Part shown: positions 7,444 to 14,967 of the stretch, one piece after another
Layout: every line of letters begins with the position of its first letter
How positions within the stretch are numbered: the first letter of the stretch is position 1
Assembly: GCF_938045595.1 (NCBI RefSeq)
Contig: NZ_CALIBB010000096.1
Span: 1 to 25,056 of the forward strand
DNA length: 25,056 nt
Direction of reading: 5' to 3'
From: an uncultured Campylobacter sp.
GTDB lineage: Bacteria > Campylobacterota > Campylobacteria > Campylobacterales > Campylobacteraceae
Notes under the pieces: generated by a model
What the model was told of the DNA's origin: nothing
The model's database searches: none
The model's input: only the letters and a program-made list of their open reading frames with translations
Program-made: the position numbers and the translations under genes

Positions 7444-8486
7444 AGTTATACGTAAAATACGCGGCTCTTTCCTATCTGAAGTATTTTTTTATCCTTCTAA
7501 TAGCCCTTGAGTGCTTTTACGTAGGCATCGATGTGCTTACCAATCTCAAAGATTTTCCTTCAAGCGCGAATACCGCTCTTTTGTATATCGCTCTAACCGC
7601 GGCAGTCGCGCTTAGCTACACGCTACCGCTAAGTCTTATTTTTGCGCTTATTTTGATGGGCTTTAATATGATCCGTAGCAACGAGCTGGTGAGCTTTTAT
7701 GCGCTTGGAGTTAGCAAAAACTCTCTGATAATCCCTCCATTTTTGATCGCACTTGCGATTACTACGGGCTTTATAGCTTTAAATTCCACCCCGTTTGCAT
7801 ACTCGCTAAAATTTCAAAAGAATTTAACCGATTTATCGCCTACGGGGGGAGATATGTTTTTGAAATTTGAGGGTAAATATATCTACATCAAAGCTCTAAA
7901 CGGCAAAAACGCAAATGATATAACGATCTTTGATGTGGGTGATAACTCCGTTGCTTCACGCTCGCACGCAAGCTCTGGCGAATACGCAGGTAAAATTTGG
8001 CATCTGCGCGACGTAAATACCACCACTTTACCAGCGCAGCTTAAGCTTGGAGGAAGTGGATTAAGAAGTGAGTTTAGCGTACAGGGCGGGGCGCTTAAGG
8101 GCTTTGATCCAAGCTCAATTGCAAGCGTTTATGATACGAGTAATGTATATTCGATCAGGGATGCTTTGCGTTCGATCCGCACCTTTTCGCATCAAGGCGT
8201 AAATATCTCTACTATAAAAGCAAGTCTTTATAATATGATATTTTTTCCATTGTTTGCGCCTTTGGCAGTATTGGTGCTGTATTATTACTTGCCCGTTACG
8301 GGACGATTTTTTAATCTTGCGCTACTAAGCTTTGGATTTTTTATCGCTACGCTATGCGCTTGGGGCGTGCTTTTCGTGTTAATTAGGTTTTCTCTCAACG
8401 GCGTCATCATCCCAGAACTTGGCATTATCGTGCCCATAACAGCGCTATTAGGCTTCGCGGCATTTTTAGTTTTTAAGCATCGTTAA
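7440..8486 (+). CDS. lptG: LPS export permease of the LptF/LptG (YjgP/YjgQ) family
   Basis: LptF/LptG permeases form the membrane part of the LptB2FG transporter, which extracts lipopolysaccharide from the inner membrane. The 348-residue protein begins with a transmembrane helix (about 10-30). It has further hydrophobic helices at about 45-70 and 95-115, a long periplasmic beta-jellyroll region (about 120-255), and three C-terminal helices ending at the LVFKHR tail. The motif NMIRSNELVSFYALGVS is the conserved cytoplasmic coupling loop. The GTG start overlaps the pth stop by 4 bp. The pth neighbourhood suggests LptG rather than LptF, but sequence alone does not settle which paralogue it is. 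It fits the lipid A genes at the start of the window. Confidence 0.85.
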   Translation: MKLYVKYAALSYLKYFFILLIALECFYVGIDVLTNLKDFPSSANTALLYIALTAAVALSYTLPLSLIFALILMGFNMIRSNELVSFYALGVSKNSLIIPPFLIALAITTGFIALNSTPFAYSLKFQKNLTDLSPTGGDMFLKFEGKYIYIKALNGKNANDITIFDVGDNSVASRSHASSGEYAGKIWHLRDVNTTTLPAQLKLGGSGLRSEFSVQGGALKGFDPSSIASVYDTSNVYSIRDALRSIRTFSHQGVNISTIKASLYNMIFFPLFAPLAVLVLYYYLPVTGRFFNLALLSFGFFIATLCAWGVLFVLIRFSLNGVIIPELGIIVPITALLGFAAFLVFKHR

Positions 8487-8498
8487 GCCTTGATTTGT

Positions 8499-8504
8499 TA
8501 GAAT
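8499..8504 (+). promoter_or_regulatory. Candidate -10 box for lysA
   Basis: TTGTTAGAAT sits 28 bp upstream of the lysA ATG in the 45-bp gap after lptG. TAGAAT is one mismatch from consensus. lysA could equally be transcribed through from rplY. Confidence 0.35.
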
Positions 8505-8531
8505 GGCGCAAAATTTATCGGTGGAAATTCT

Positions 8532-10022
8532 ATGGATTATTCAAGCTTAGCCCGCAAATACGGCACTCCTTTATACGTTTACGATTTTAACGAGATACAA
8601 AAGAATTTCATAGCGCTCAAAGAGGCCTTCGTAGCACGCAAGTCGCTCGTTTGCTTCGCGATTAAAGCAAGCTCGAATTTAAGCATTTTAAAATTTCTAT
8701 CGAATCTGGGCAGCGGCTTTGACTGCGTCAGCATCGGCGAGCTGCGCCGCGCTCTGTATATCGGCGCAAAGAGCTATAAGATCATATTCTCTGGCGTCGG
8801 CAAGCAAGACAGCGAGCTCGAGTTTGCGCTAAAGTCAGACATCTTGCTGATAAATTTAGAAAGCGAAGCCGAGATGCTGCGCCTCGAGCAAATCGCGCAA
8901 AAGCTAAATAAGCCCGCTCGCATCAGCATCCGCGTAAATCCAAACGTCGATGCTAAGACCCACCCCTACATCTCCACGGGGCTAAATGAGAATAAATTCG
9001 GCGTCAGCATCGAGACCGCGCGCAAGATGTATATCTACGCCAAAAAGAGCAAATTTTTAAATCCCGTCGGTATCCACTTTCACATCGGCAGCCAGCTTAC
9101 AGACATTTCTCCGATCTGCGACGCCGCAAAGATCGTAAGCGATCTGTTGCGCGAGCTGCGAGCCCTTGAGGTCGATATAAAATTTTTCGACGTGGGCGGC
9201 GGCATCGGCATCCGCTACGAGGATGAAAAGCAGATCGTGCTCTACGACTATGCGCAAGGAATTTTAAAGAGCCTAAGCGGTCTAGATATCACGATTGTGT
9301 GCGAGCCGGGGCGCTTCATCACGGGAGCTTCGGGCGTCCTCCTTACTCACGTGCTTTACGAAAAACAAAACTGCGGCAAGCGCTTCGTTATCATCGACGG
9401 CGCGATGAACGATCTCATACGCCCGAGCCTCTACGGCGCGCACCATAAAATCGAGCTTGTAAGCGAGCAGAATTTCGCCTGCGAAAGCTGCGCGAGCCAA
9501 AACGATACCGAGAATTCTACGGCACGAAATCCCTCTCGGCAAAGCGGCATTACGCAAGATTTAGCCGAGAATTTCACGGCGCAGAATTCCACGCATAGCA
9601 AAGCTTTCGGCATCGAGGCTAAGTCCATTTCAGAGGATTTCGCACCGCAAAATTCTACGTCGCAAAACGGCGTTTCACAAAGCTTGCAAGGAAATTTCGC
9701 GCCACAGAATTCCTCTAATCTAAGCTCCGCCGTGGATAATTCTGCGCCGCAAAGCTCTGCAGAGAGCTTAAGCCTCTGCGACGTCGTGGGCCCGATCTGC
9801 GAAAGCGGCGATTTTCTAGCCAAAGGGGTGAGCTTGCCTAGCCTGCAAAGCGGCGATCTGCTCGCAATCAAAAGCGCCGGCGCCTACGGCTTTTCGATGT
9901 CGAGCAACTACAACACCCGCTGTCGCGCCGCCGAGGTCGCGGTTTACGACGGACAGGACCGCCTGATTAGAAAGCGCGAGAGCTTTGATGATCTAATCGC
10001 GCTCGAAAAGGATTTCGTATGA
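8532..10022 (+). CDS. lysA: Diaminopimelate decarboxylase LysA with a large low-complexity insertion
   Basis: LysA decarboxylates meso-diaminopimelate to lysine with PLP. The PLP lysine is in VCFAIKASSN (about Lys44), and HFHIGSQ, FDVGGGIGI and CEPGRFI follow in family order. The tail CDVVGPICESGDFLAKG carries the catalytic cysteine (Cys416 here) and is intact. The protein has 496 residues; homologues usually have about 400-420. The excess is a block at about residues 311-412 (bases 9462-9767), rich in Asn, Gln, Ser and Ala, with degenerate copies of ENFxxQNST. It sits between HKIELV and LSLCDVVGPI, which are normally only a few residues apart. The frame stays open and both flanks are intact, so the enzyme is probably functional. 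The stop overlaps the next ORF as ATGA. Confidence 0.93.
   Translation: MDYSSLARKYGTPLYVYDFNEIQKNFIALKEAFVARKSLVCFAIKASSNLSILKFLSNLGSGFDCVSIGELRRALYIGAKSYKIIFSGVGKQDSELEFALKSDILLINLESEAEMLRLEQIAQKLNKPARISIRVNPNVDAKTHPYISTGLNENKFGVSIETARKMYIYAKKSKFLNPVGIHFHIGSQLTDISPICDAAKIVSDLLRELRALEVDIKFFDVGGGIGIRYEDEKQIVLYDYAQGILKSLSGLDITIVCEPGRFITGASGVLLTHVLYEKQNCGKRFVIIDGAMNDLIRPSLYGAHHKIELVSEQNFACESCASQNDTENSTARNPSRQSGITQDLAENFTAQNSTHSKAFGIEAKSISEDFAPQNSTSQNGVSQSLQGNFAPQNSSNLSSAVDNSAPQSSAESLSLCDVVGPICESGDFLAKGVSLPSLQSGDLLAIKSAGAYGFSMSSNYNTRCRAAEVAVYDGQDRLIRKRESFDDLIALEKDFV
9462..9767 (+). repeat. Degenerate in-frame repeats inside lysA
   Basis: About 306 bp of low-complexity DNA within lysA holds five or six imperfect copies of a unit resembling GAGAATTTCGCGCCGCAGAA followed by TTC. 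The clearest begin at 9567, 9633, 9690 and 9735, encoding ENFTAQNST, EDFAPQNST, GNFAPQNSS and DNSAPQSSA. Spacing is irregular (66, 57 and 45 bp) but always a multiple of three, so the lysA frame is kept. Confidence 0.75.
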
Positions 10023-10453
10023 GCCGCGCGGCGAGCCGTCCAAAACGGGGCGCGATCTTAAATTTCAAACCCGAGCGCGCAGCGGCTTTAAATTTTAATG
10101 CCGCAACGAAAGCAGCCCTAAATTTTAAACGCACTGCTGATTTAAACTCGGAGCCCAAATACACCCGCGCTTCAAATTTCAAATCCGAACAAAATGCGCC
10201 TCTAAATTTAACGCCAGAACGAAGCCCCGCTTTAAATTTTAACTGCGTCTCTTTAAATTTAAGATCTCGTCGCGACGAATTTTATCGCGCCTTCTTAGCG
10301 CGCGGAAGTTGCGGTGCAGCTATCTTAAGCGATGAAATTTTAAATTCGCGCGATAAGAATTTCAAAGCCTGCGGCAAGAGCGGCGGCGTGAAATTTTTAA
10401 AACCGAAATTTAGGGGCGAGCGAAAGGAGGGCTATGATGCAAAACATCGATGA
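10019..10453 (+). CDS. Repeat-built hypothetical ORF between lysA and pheA
   Basis: I do not recognise this 144-residue reading frame. Its ATG overlaps the lysA stop (ATGA) and its end overlaps the pheA start, so if translated it is coupled to both. Residues about 13-85 are degenerate 10-residue repeats of the form xLNFxxxxxx, for example ILNFKPERAA, ALNFNAATKA, ASNFKSEQNA and PLNLTPERSP. At the DNA level the AAATTT cores are 30 bp apart. The remainder is basic (RSRRDEFYRAFLARG and KFRGERKEG), without signal peptide or membrane segment. In C. jejuni I recall a HAD-type hydrolase gene here; nothing in this ORF looks like one. It may be a real small basic protein, or non-coding repeat DNA that happens to stay open. 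Confidence 0.4.
   Translation: MSRAASRPKRGAILNFKPERAAALNFNAATKAALNFKRTADLNSEPKYTRASNFKSEQNAPLNLTPERSPALNFNCVSLNLRSRRDEFYRAFLARGSCGAAILSDEILNSRDKNFKACGKSGGVKFLKPKFRGERKEGYDAKHR
10060..10260 (+). repeat. Degenerate 30-bp tandem repeat with AAATTT cores
   Basis: AAATTT occurs at 10060, 10090, 10120, 10174, 10204, 10234 and 10255, with a degenerate TTTAAACT copy near 10144. Apart from one 24-bp step (10120 to 10144) and one 21-bp step at the end, all intervals are exactly 30 bp. The spacer sequence between cores varies. Confidence 0.85.
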
Positions 10454-11513
10454 TCTGCGCGTTTGTATCGATAGGCTGGATGATGAAATTTTGCGCCTTA
10501 TCGACGAGCGCATGGGGTTTGTCAAAAAGATCGGCGAGCTGAAGCAGACCGCGGGCAGCGCGATCTACCGCCCGGAGCGCGAGCGCTCGATCATCAGCAG
10601 GCTGGACGGCGGAAAGGCGCGAAATCTAAGCAAAGATGCGATCGAGGCGATATTTTTTGAAATTTTCTCGGTCTCGCGAAATTTAGAAAAGCCGCAGATC
10701 GTCGCGTTTTTAGGGCCTTTCGGCACCTATTCGCACCAAGCCGCCAAGAGCCGCTTCGGCGCAGTAAGCTCCTATCTGCCGCTCTCAAACATCGAGGCGG
10801 TCTTTAAGGAGCTTGATAGCGGCGAGGCCAAATACGGCGTCGTGCCGATCGAAAACAATACCGAAGGCGCAGTGGGCGCGACGCTTGATTGCTTGCGAAA
10901 ATACGAAGGCGTCAAGATCGTTGCCGAAATTTATATGGATATCCACCACTGCTTTGCGAGCCACTGCGACGACGTAAGCACGGTAGAGCAGATATTCTCG
11001 CATCCGCAAGGATACAATCAGTGCCTTAAATTTTTAGACGATCACGGCCTTAGCGGCGTTAAATTTACCGCGACCAAATCAACTGCGCTTGCGGCGCAGA
11101 TGGCGGCTGCCACGCCGCACTCCGCCGCGATCTGCTCCAAGATCGCCGCCGATCTTTACGGCGTGCCGATGATGTTTCAAAAGATCGAGGACAACTCCGC
11201 CAATCGCACGCGCTTTTTCGTGCTGAGCGACTTTAAAAACCAAAAGAGCGACCGCAACAAAACGAGCATCCTAGCCAAAACAGACGACCGTCCGGGCGGA
11301 CTCGTGGACTTTTTGCAGATGTTTCGCAACGAGGGTATAAATTTAACCAAATTAGAAAGCCGCCCGGTCAAGCTTAGGGATTTTAAAAGCATCTTTTATA
11401 TCGATTTTGAGGGGCATGTGGATGACGAACGCGTGGCGCGCGTGCTGCAAAACGCACAGAAAAACGGCCACGAAATCACCTGGCTGGGAAGCTATATAAA
11501 CGGAGGGGAGTGA
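10437..11513 (+). CDS. pheA: Bifunctional chorismate mutase / prephenate dehydratase PheA
   Basis: PheA converts chorismate to prephenate and then phenylpyruvate for phenylalanine synthesis. The N-terminal AroQ chorismate mutase domain covers about residues 1-85 (LRVCIDRLDDEILRLIDER, YRPERE). The prephenate dehydratase domain is about 90-265 (FLGPFGTYSHQAA, PIENNTEGAVG, and NRTRFFVLS carrying the catalytic Thr-Arg-Phe). The C-terminal ACT regulatory domain, about 275-358, contains KTDDRPGGLVDFL and the phenylalanine-binding LESRP motif, so feedback inhibition is expected. I prefer the ATG at 10437: AGGAGG at 10425-10430 lies 6 bp from it but only 3 bp from the ATG at 10434. The stop overlaps hisC. 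Identification is secure. Confidence 0.96.
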   Translation: MQNIDDLRVCIDRLDDEILRLIDERMGFVKKIGELKQTAGSAIYRPERERSIISRLDGGKARNLSKDAIEAIFFEIFSVSRNLEKPQIVAFLGPFGTYSHQAAKSRFGAVSSYLPLSNIEAVFKELDSGEAKYGVVPIENNTEGAVGATLDCLRKYEGVKIVAEIYMDIHHCFASHCDDVSTVEQIFSHPQGYNQCLKFLDDHGLSGVKFTATKSTALAAQMAAATPHSAAICSKIAADLYGVPMMFQKIEDNSANRTRFFVLSDFKNQKSDRNKTSILAKTDDRPGGLVDFLQMFRNEGINLTKLESRPVKLRDFKSIFYIDFEGHVDDERVARVLQNAQKNGHEITWLGSYINGGE

Positions 11514-12622
11514 TGAAATTTAACGAATTTGTAGAAAATCTAAGCAATTACGAAGCGGGCAAGCCGATCGAGCTTGTGGTGCGGGAGTTTGGTATCCGCA
11601 AGCAGGACGTGCTAAAGCTTGCCAGCAACGAAAATCCCTTCGGCACGAGCGAGGCGGTGCAGGAGGCGATCGCGCAAAACGCCGCCTGCGCGCATCTCTA
11701 CCCGGACGATTCGATGTATGAGCTAAAGGGCGCGCTCGCCTCGAAATTCGGCGTAGAGCCGCAAAATATCATCATCGGAGCAGGCAGCGATCAGATCATC
11801 GAGTTTGCGCTGCACGCCAAGCTCAATTCGCGCCACGCCATACTGCAAGCGGGCGTTACCTTTGCGATGTACGGCATCTACGCAAGCCACTGCGAGGCTA
11901 AAGTTTACAAAACGAACGCGCAGAAGCACGACCTAGCCGAACTTTTAAAAATTTATAACGCGCACAGGGATGAAATTTCGGTCATCTTTTTGTGCGTGCC
12001 GAACAACCCGCTTGGCGAGTGCTTGGATGCGGAGGCGGTGTATGAGTTCGCCGGTAGCGTGGATGAGGATACGCTTTTGGTGATCGATGCCGCGTACAAC
12101 GAATTTGCGGCGTTTAAAGATGAGCGCAAAAAGCTCGATCCGAAATTTTTAATTCAAAATTTTAAAAACGTGCTCTATCTAGGCACCTTCTCAAAGGTTT
12201 ACGGCCTGGGCGGTATGCGCGTAGGCTACGGCATCGCGCCGCGCGTAATCATAAACGCGCTTTATAAGCTGCGACCGCCCTTTAACATCACGACGCTTAG
12301 CCTCGCAGCGGCGATTGCGGCGCTAAAAGACGAGGCTTTCGTGCAAAAGAGCCTGCAAAACAACGCCGCGCAGATGAGCCGCTTTGAAGATTTTGCGCGC
12401 GAGCGAAATTTAGAATTTATCCCTAGCTACGCAAATTTCATCACGTTCAAACTTAGCACGCCGCTAGATAGTAGCGAGCTTTGCGATAGGCTTCTGCGCC
12501 GCGGCATCATCATTAGAAATTTAAAAAGCTACGGGCTAAACGCCGTGCGCATCACGATCGGTACGCCTGAGCAAAACGATCGCGTCTTGGGCGCTTTGGG
12601 AGAGATTTTGAGTGGATATTAA
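11513..12622 (+). CDS. hisC: Histidinol-phosphate aminotransferase HisC
   Basis: HisC transaminates imidazole-acetol phosphate in histidine synthesis; many homologues also make phenylalanine or tyrosine from the keto acids, which suits its position after pheA. The protein has 369 residues from this ATG. It shows LASNENPFGTS, the AGSDQIIEF pyridoxal-phosphate-binding segment, VPNNPLGE, DAAYNEFA, the PLP lysine in TFSKVYGLGGMRVGYG (about Lys228), and a C-terminal arginine in AVRITIGTPEQND. The ATG at 11513 overlaps the pheA TGA by one base and has GGAGG 6 bp upstream; an in-frame GTG at 11510 lies too close to it. The 3' end overlaps dxs by 11 bp, where flagellar genes are expected in relatives. 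Confidence 0.94.
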   Translation: MKFNEFVENLSNYEAGKPIELVVREFGIRKQDVLKLASNENPFGTSEAVQEAIAQNAACAHLYPDDSMYELKGALASKFGVEPQNIIIGAGSDQIIEFALHAKLNSRHAILQAGVTFAMYGIYASHCEAKVYKTNAQKHDLAELLKIYNAHRDEISVIFLCVPNNPLGECLDAEAVYEFAGSVDEDTLLVIDAAYNEFAAFKDERKKLDPKFLIQNFKNVLYLGTFSKVYGLGGMRVGYGIAPRVIINALYKLRPPFNITTLSLAAAIAALKDEAFVQKSLQNNAAQMSRFEDFARERNLEFIPSYANFITFKLSTPLDSSELCDRLLRRGIIIRNLKSYGLNAVRITIGTPEQNDRVLGALGEILSGY

Positions 12623-14444
12623 AAATAAAAGCCTAGAGGAGCTACGAGAGCTCTGTGCGCAGATCAGAGCGCGTATCATCGAAGTCGTGAGCAAAAACGG
12701 CGGCCATTTAAGCTCAAACATGGGCGCAGTCGAGCTCATCGTGGCGATGCACTACGTATTCGACGCCGCGAACGATCCGTTTATCTTCGACGTAAGCCAC
12801 CAAAGCTACGCGCACAAGCTTTTGACGGATCGCTGGGAGGAGTTCGGCTCGCTTAGGCAGTTTGGCGGTATCAGCGGCTACACTAAGCCTAGCGAGAGCA
12901 AATTTGATTACTTCGTCGCAGGACACGCCTCGACGTCAATCTCTTTAGCCGTGGGTGCGGCAAAAGCGATAAGCCTAAAGCGCGAAGATCGCGTGCCGGT
13001 CGTGCTCATCGGCGACGGCTCGATGAGCGGCGGCATGACTTATGAGGCGATGAATGAGCTAGGCGATCTGCGCCTGCCCTGCATCATCATCCTAAACGAT
13101 AATAAAATGAGCATCAGCAAGCCTATCGGCGCCTTTAGCAAATACCTAAGCCAAGCGATGGCGGGCGAGACATATCAAAAATTTAAATCCCACGTAAGAG
13201 AGCTGCTCTCTCACGCTCCGCAAAGCGCGACATATATGGCAAAGCGCTTTGAAAATTCCTTAAAGCTCATCATCCCTGGGATGTATTTTGAGGAGCTGGG
13301 GCTTGATTATATCGGTCCCGTGGACGGGCATAATCTAGAGGATCTAATATCTGCGCTAAAGACGGCAAAAAGCGCGCGCAAACCCGTCGTCGTGCACGCT
13401 CAAACGATCAAAGGCAAGGGATATGACAAGGCTGAAGGATATTTGGAGAGCTGGCACGGCGTAGGACCTTTCGACATTCAAAGCGGAGAATTTAAAAAAA
13501 AATCCGCCACCAAAAGCGCCACGCAAATTTACGCCGAAGCGCTTTTAAGCTTAGCCGCCAAACATGAAAACGTCGTGGGCGTAACCGCCGCGATGCCAAG
13601 CGGCACGGGTATGGATAAGCTGATCGAGAAATTTCCCCACCGCTTCTGGGACGTCGCGATCGCTGAGCCTCACGCGCTAAGCTCGATGGCTGCGATGGCG
13701 CGCGAAGGTTTTAAGCCGTACGTTACGATATATTCGACCTTCATGCAGCGCGCATTCGATCAGATCGTCCACGACGCGGCGATTATGAACTTAAGCTTAG
13801 TCCTTGCGATGGATCGCGCGGGCATCGTGGGCGAGGACGGCGAGACGCACGAGGGAGTCTTTGACGTGAGCTTCTTAAACGCGATCCCAAACGTCAGTAT
13901 GTGCGCGCCGCGTGACGAGACGAGCTTTAAACGGATCATCGAGTACTCCTACGCGCATAAGGGGGTTTTGGCGATCCGCTATCCGCGCGGAAGCTTTATC
14001 TTGGACTGCGACGAGACCGGCGCGTCTGCAGTAGAGCTTGCAAAATCGGTGTTTTTAAAGCGCAGCGATAGCGCGCGAGTAGCGTTCATCGGCTACGGAA
14101 ACGGCGCAGGTAGGGCGTATAAAACGGCTGAGGCGCTGGAGGGGCAGATGGAGGCGGACGTAGTGGATCTAGTATTTGCAAAACCTTTGGACGGCGAGTT
14201 TTTGCGAAATTTAGCCCGCAAGGATAAAATTTGGTACGTCTTTAGCGACAACGCCAAAAAAGGCGGCGTCGGTGAAATTTTAAGCGCATTTTTGCAGGAA
14301 AATGAAATTTCGGACGTAAAGATCGTAAGCTTCGAGTTTGCTGATATCTTTTTACCGCACGGCAAGACCGCCGACGTGGAGCGCAGCTTGGGCTTGGATA
14401 TCCAAACTCTAACCGAGCGAATATTAAGTGATAAAAAGTATTAG
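12612..14444 (+). CDS. dxs: 1-deoxy-D-xylulose-5-phosphate synthase Dxs
   Basis: Dxs condenses pyruvate and glyceraldehyde-3-phosphate, using thiamine diphosphate, in the first step of the MEP isoprenoid pathway. The 610-residue length is normal. It has GGHLSSNMGAVEL at the N-terminus, DVSHQSYAHKLL, the thiamine-diphosphate motif GDGSMSGGMTYEAMNELG through NDNKMSIS (about 135-172), LGLDYIGPVDGHN, and a transketolase pyrimidine domain with DRAGIVGEDGETHEG and IRYPRGS. The GTG start lies within the end of hisC (11-bp overlap) and has a GGGAGAGA site upstream, so it is translationally coupled. In C. jejuni and H. pylori dxs follows fliF-fliG-fliH; here those genes are absent. Confidence 0.96.
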   Translation: MDIKNKSLEELRELCAQIRARIIEVVSKNGGHLSSNMGAVELIVAMHYVFDAANDPFIFDVSHQSYAHKLLTDRWEEFGSLRQFGGISGYTKPSESKFDYFVAGHASTSISLAVGAAKAISLKREDRVPVVLIGDGSMSGGMTYEAMNELGDLRLPCIIILNDNKMSISKPIGAFSKYLSQAMAGETYQKFKSHVRELLSHAPQSATYMAKRFENSLKLIIPGMYFEELGLDYIGPVDGHNLEDLISALKTAKSARKPVVVHAQTIKGKGYDKAEGYLESWHGVGPFDIQSGEFKKKSATKSATQIYAEALLSLAAKHENVVGVTAAMPSGTGMDKLIEKFPHRFWDVAIAEPHALSSMAAMAREGFKPYVTIYSTFMQRAFDQIVHDAAIMNLSLVLAMDRAGIVGEDGETHEGVFDVSFLNAIPNVSMCAPRDETSFKRIIEYSYAHKGVLAIRYPRGSFILDCDETGASAVELAKSVFLKRSDSARVAFIGYGNGAGRAYKTAEALEGQMEADVVDLVFAKPLDGEFLRNLARKDKIWYVFSDNAKKGGVGEILSAFLQENEISDVKIVSFEFADIFLPHGKTADVERSLGLDIQTLTERILSDKKY

Positions 14445-14459
14445 TTAATATCAACTTTG

Positions 14460-14491
14460 TTTAAAGTAAAATTTGATAATATCACTTTAAA
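14460..14491. promoter_or_regulatory. perR promoter region with nested dyads, possible autoregulatory operator
   Basis: TTTAAAGT (14460-14467) and ACTTTAAA (14484-14491) form an 8-bp inverted repeat. Inside it lies the palindrome TGATAATATCA (14474-14484), which includes a GATAAT -10-like sequence. The perR ATG is 17 bp downstream. An AT-rich dyad overlapping the -10 region fits the known autoregulation of Fur/PerR-family genes, but no binding consensus was tested here. Confidence 0.45.
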
Positions 14492-14508
14492 ATTTTTGAA
14501 GGACAAAA

Positions 14509-14919
14509 ATGAGCCACGTAGAACTACTCAAAACCTGCGGTTTGAAAGCAACTCCGCAAAGATTATGTATCCTAAAGGTACTTGATCGCCACGAGCATCC
14601 AAGCATAGAGGACCTATACGAGGGGATCAAAGAGGACTATCCATCTATTTCGCTAGCGACGGTTTATAAAAATTTAAACACCCTGCTCGACGAAGGCGTT
14701 GTAGTCGAGGTCAATGCGCCGAATAAAAAGAGCCGCTACGACATCTATCAGATGCCGCACATCCACGTCGTATGCGAAAAATGCGGCAACGTCACGGATC
14801 TTTTCATGGACGATGCCTTTAATAAGGACGTTTTGAAAAACATCGAGCGCAAAGCGGGCAATTTCATCCGCAAGCTAAATATCACGGCTACGGTCGAAGA
14901 CTGCGAAAAGTGTAGATAG
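14509..14919 (+). CDS. perR: Peroxide-stress regulator PerR (Fur family)
   Basis: A 136-residue Fur-family metal-dependent repressor. The N-terminal winged helix contains LKATPQRLCILKVLDRHEHP and the recognition helix SISLATVYKNLNTL. The C-terminal dimer and metal domain has HIHVVCEKCGNVTDL (metal-ligand histidines plus a CxxC structural zinc site) and the closing CEKC (second CxxC). Fur and PerR share this layout. I choose PerR because the length and sequence resemble my memory of C. jejuni PerR, and because perR follows dxs there. PerR represses catalase and peroxide-defence genes and responds to H2O2 by iron-catalysed oxidation. The gene is preceded by a dyad-containing promoter and followed by a new promoter, so it is probably monocistronic. 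Fur remains possible. Confidence 0.82.
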   Translation: MSHVELLKTCGLKATPQRLCILKVLDRHEHPSIEDLYEGIKEDYPSISLATVYKNLNTLLDEGVVVEVNAPNKKSRYDIYQMPHIHVVCEKCGNVTDLFMDDAFNKDVLKNIERKAGNFIRKLNITATVEDCEKCR

Positions 14920-14936
14920 TTTAAAGAATTTTCTGC

Positions 14937-14942
14937 TATTAT
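14937..14942 (+). promoter_or_regulatory. Candidate -10 box for the CYTH-CHAD gene
   Basis: GCTATTAT lies 25 bp upstream of the ATG at 14968, with the ribosome-binding site GGAGCGGG between. It matches the GCTAT(A/T)AT form seen elsewhere in this window. Confidence 0.45.
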
Positions 14943-14967
14943 TACCCACTTTATTTTTGGAGCGGGT

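Noticed and set aside
9431..9871. Long minus-strand open frame (146 codons) antisense to the lysA insertion, with repeated FCGAKF/FCAVKF-like units
   Set aside because: It mirrors the repeats on the coding strand, runs into conserved lysA sequence, has no ribosome-binding site and looks like a shadow. The repeats are explained from the lysA side.
10019..10453. CRISPR array considered for the 30-bp periodic region
   Set aside because: Only a 6-8 bp core is conserved per 30-bp unit; CRISPR repeats would be about 24-37 bp and nearly identical, and no cas gene is present.
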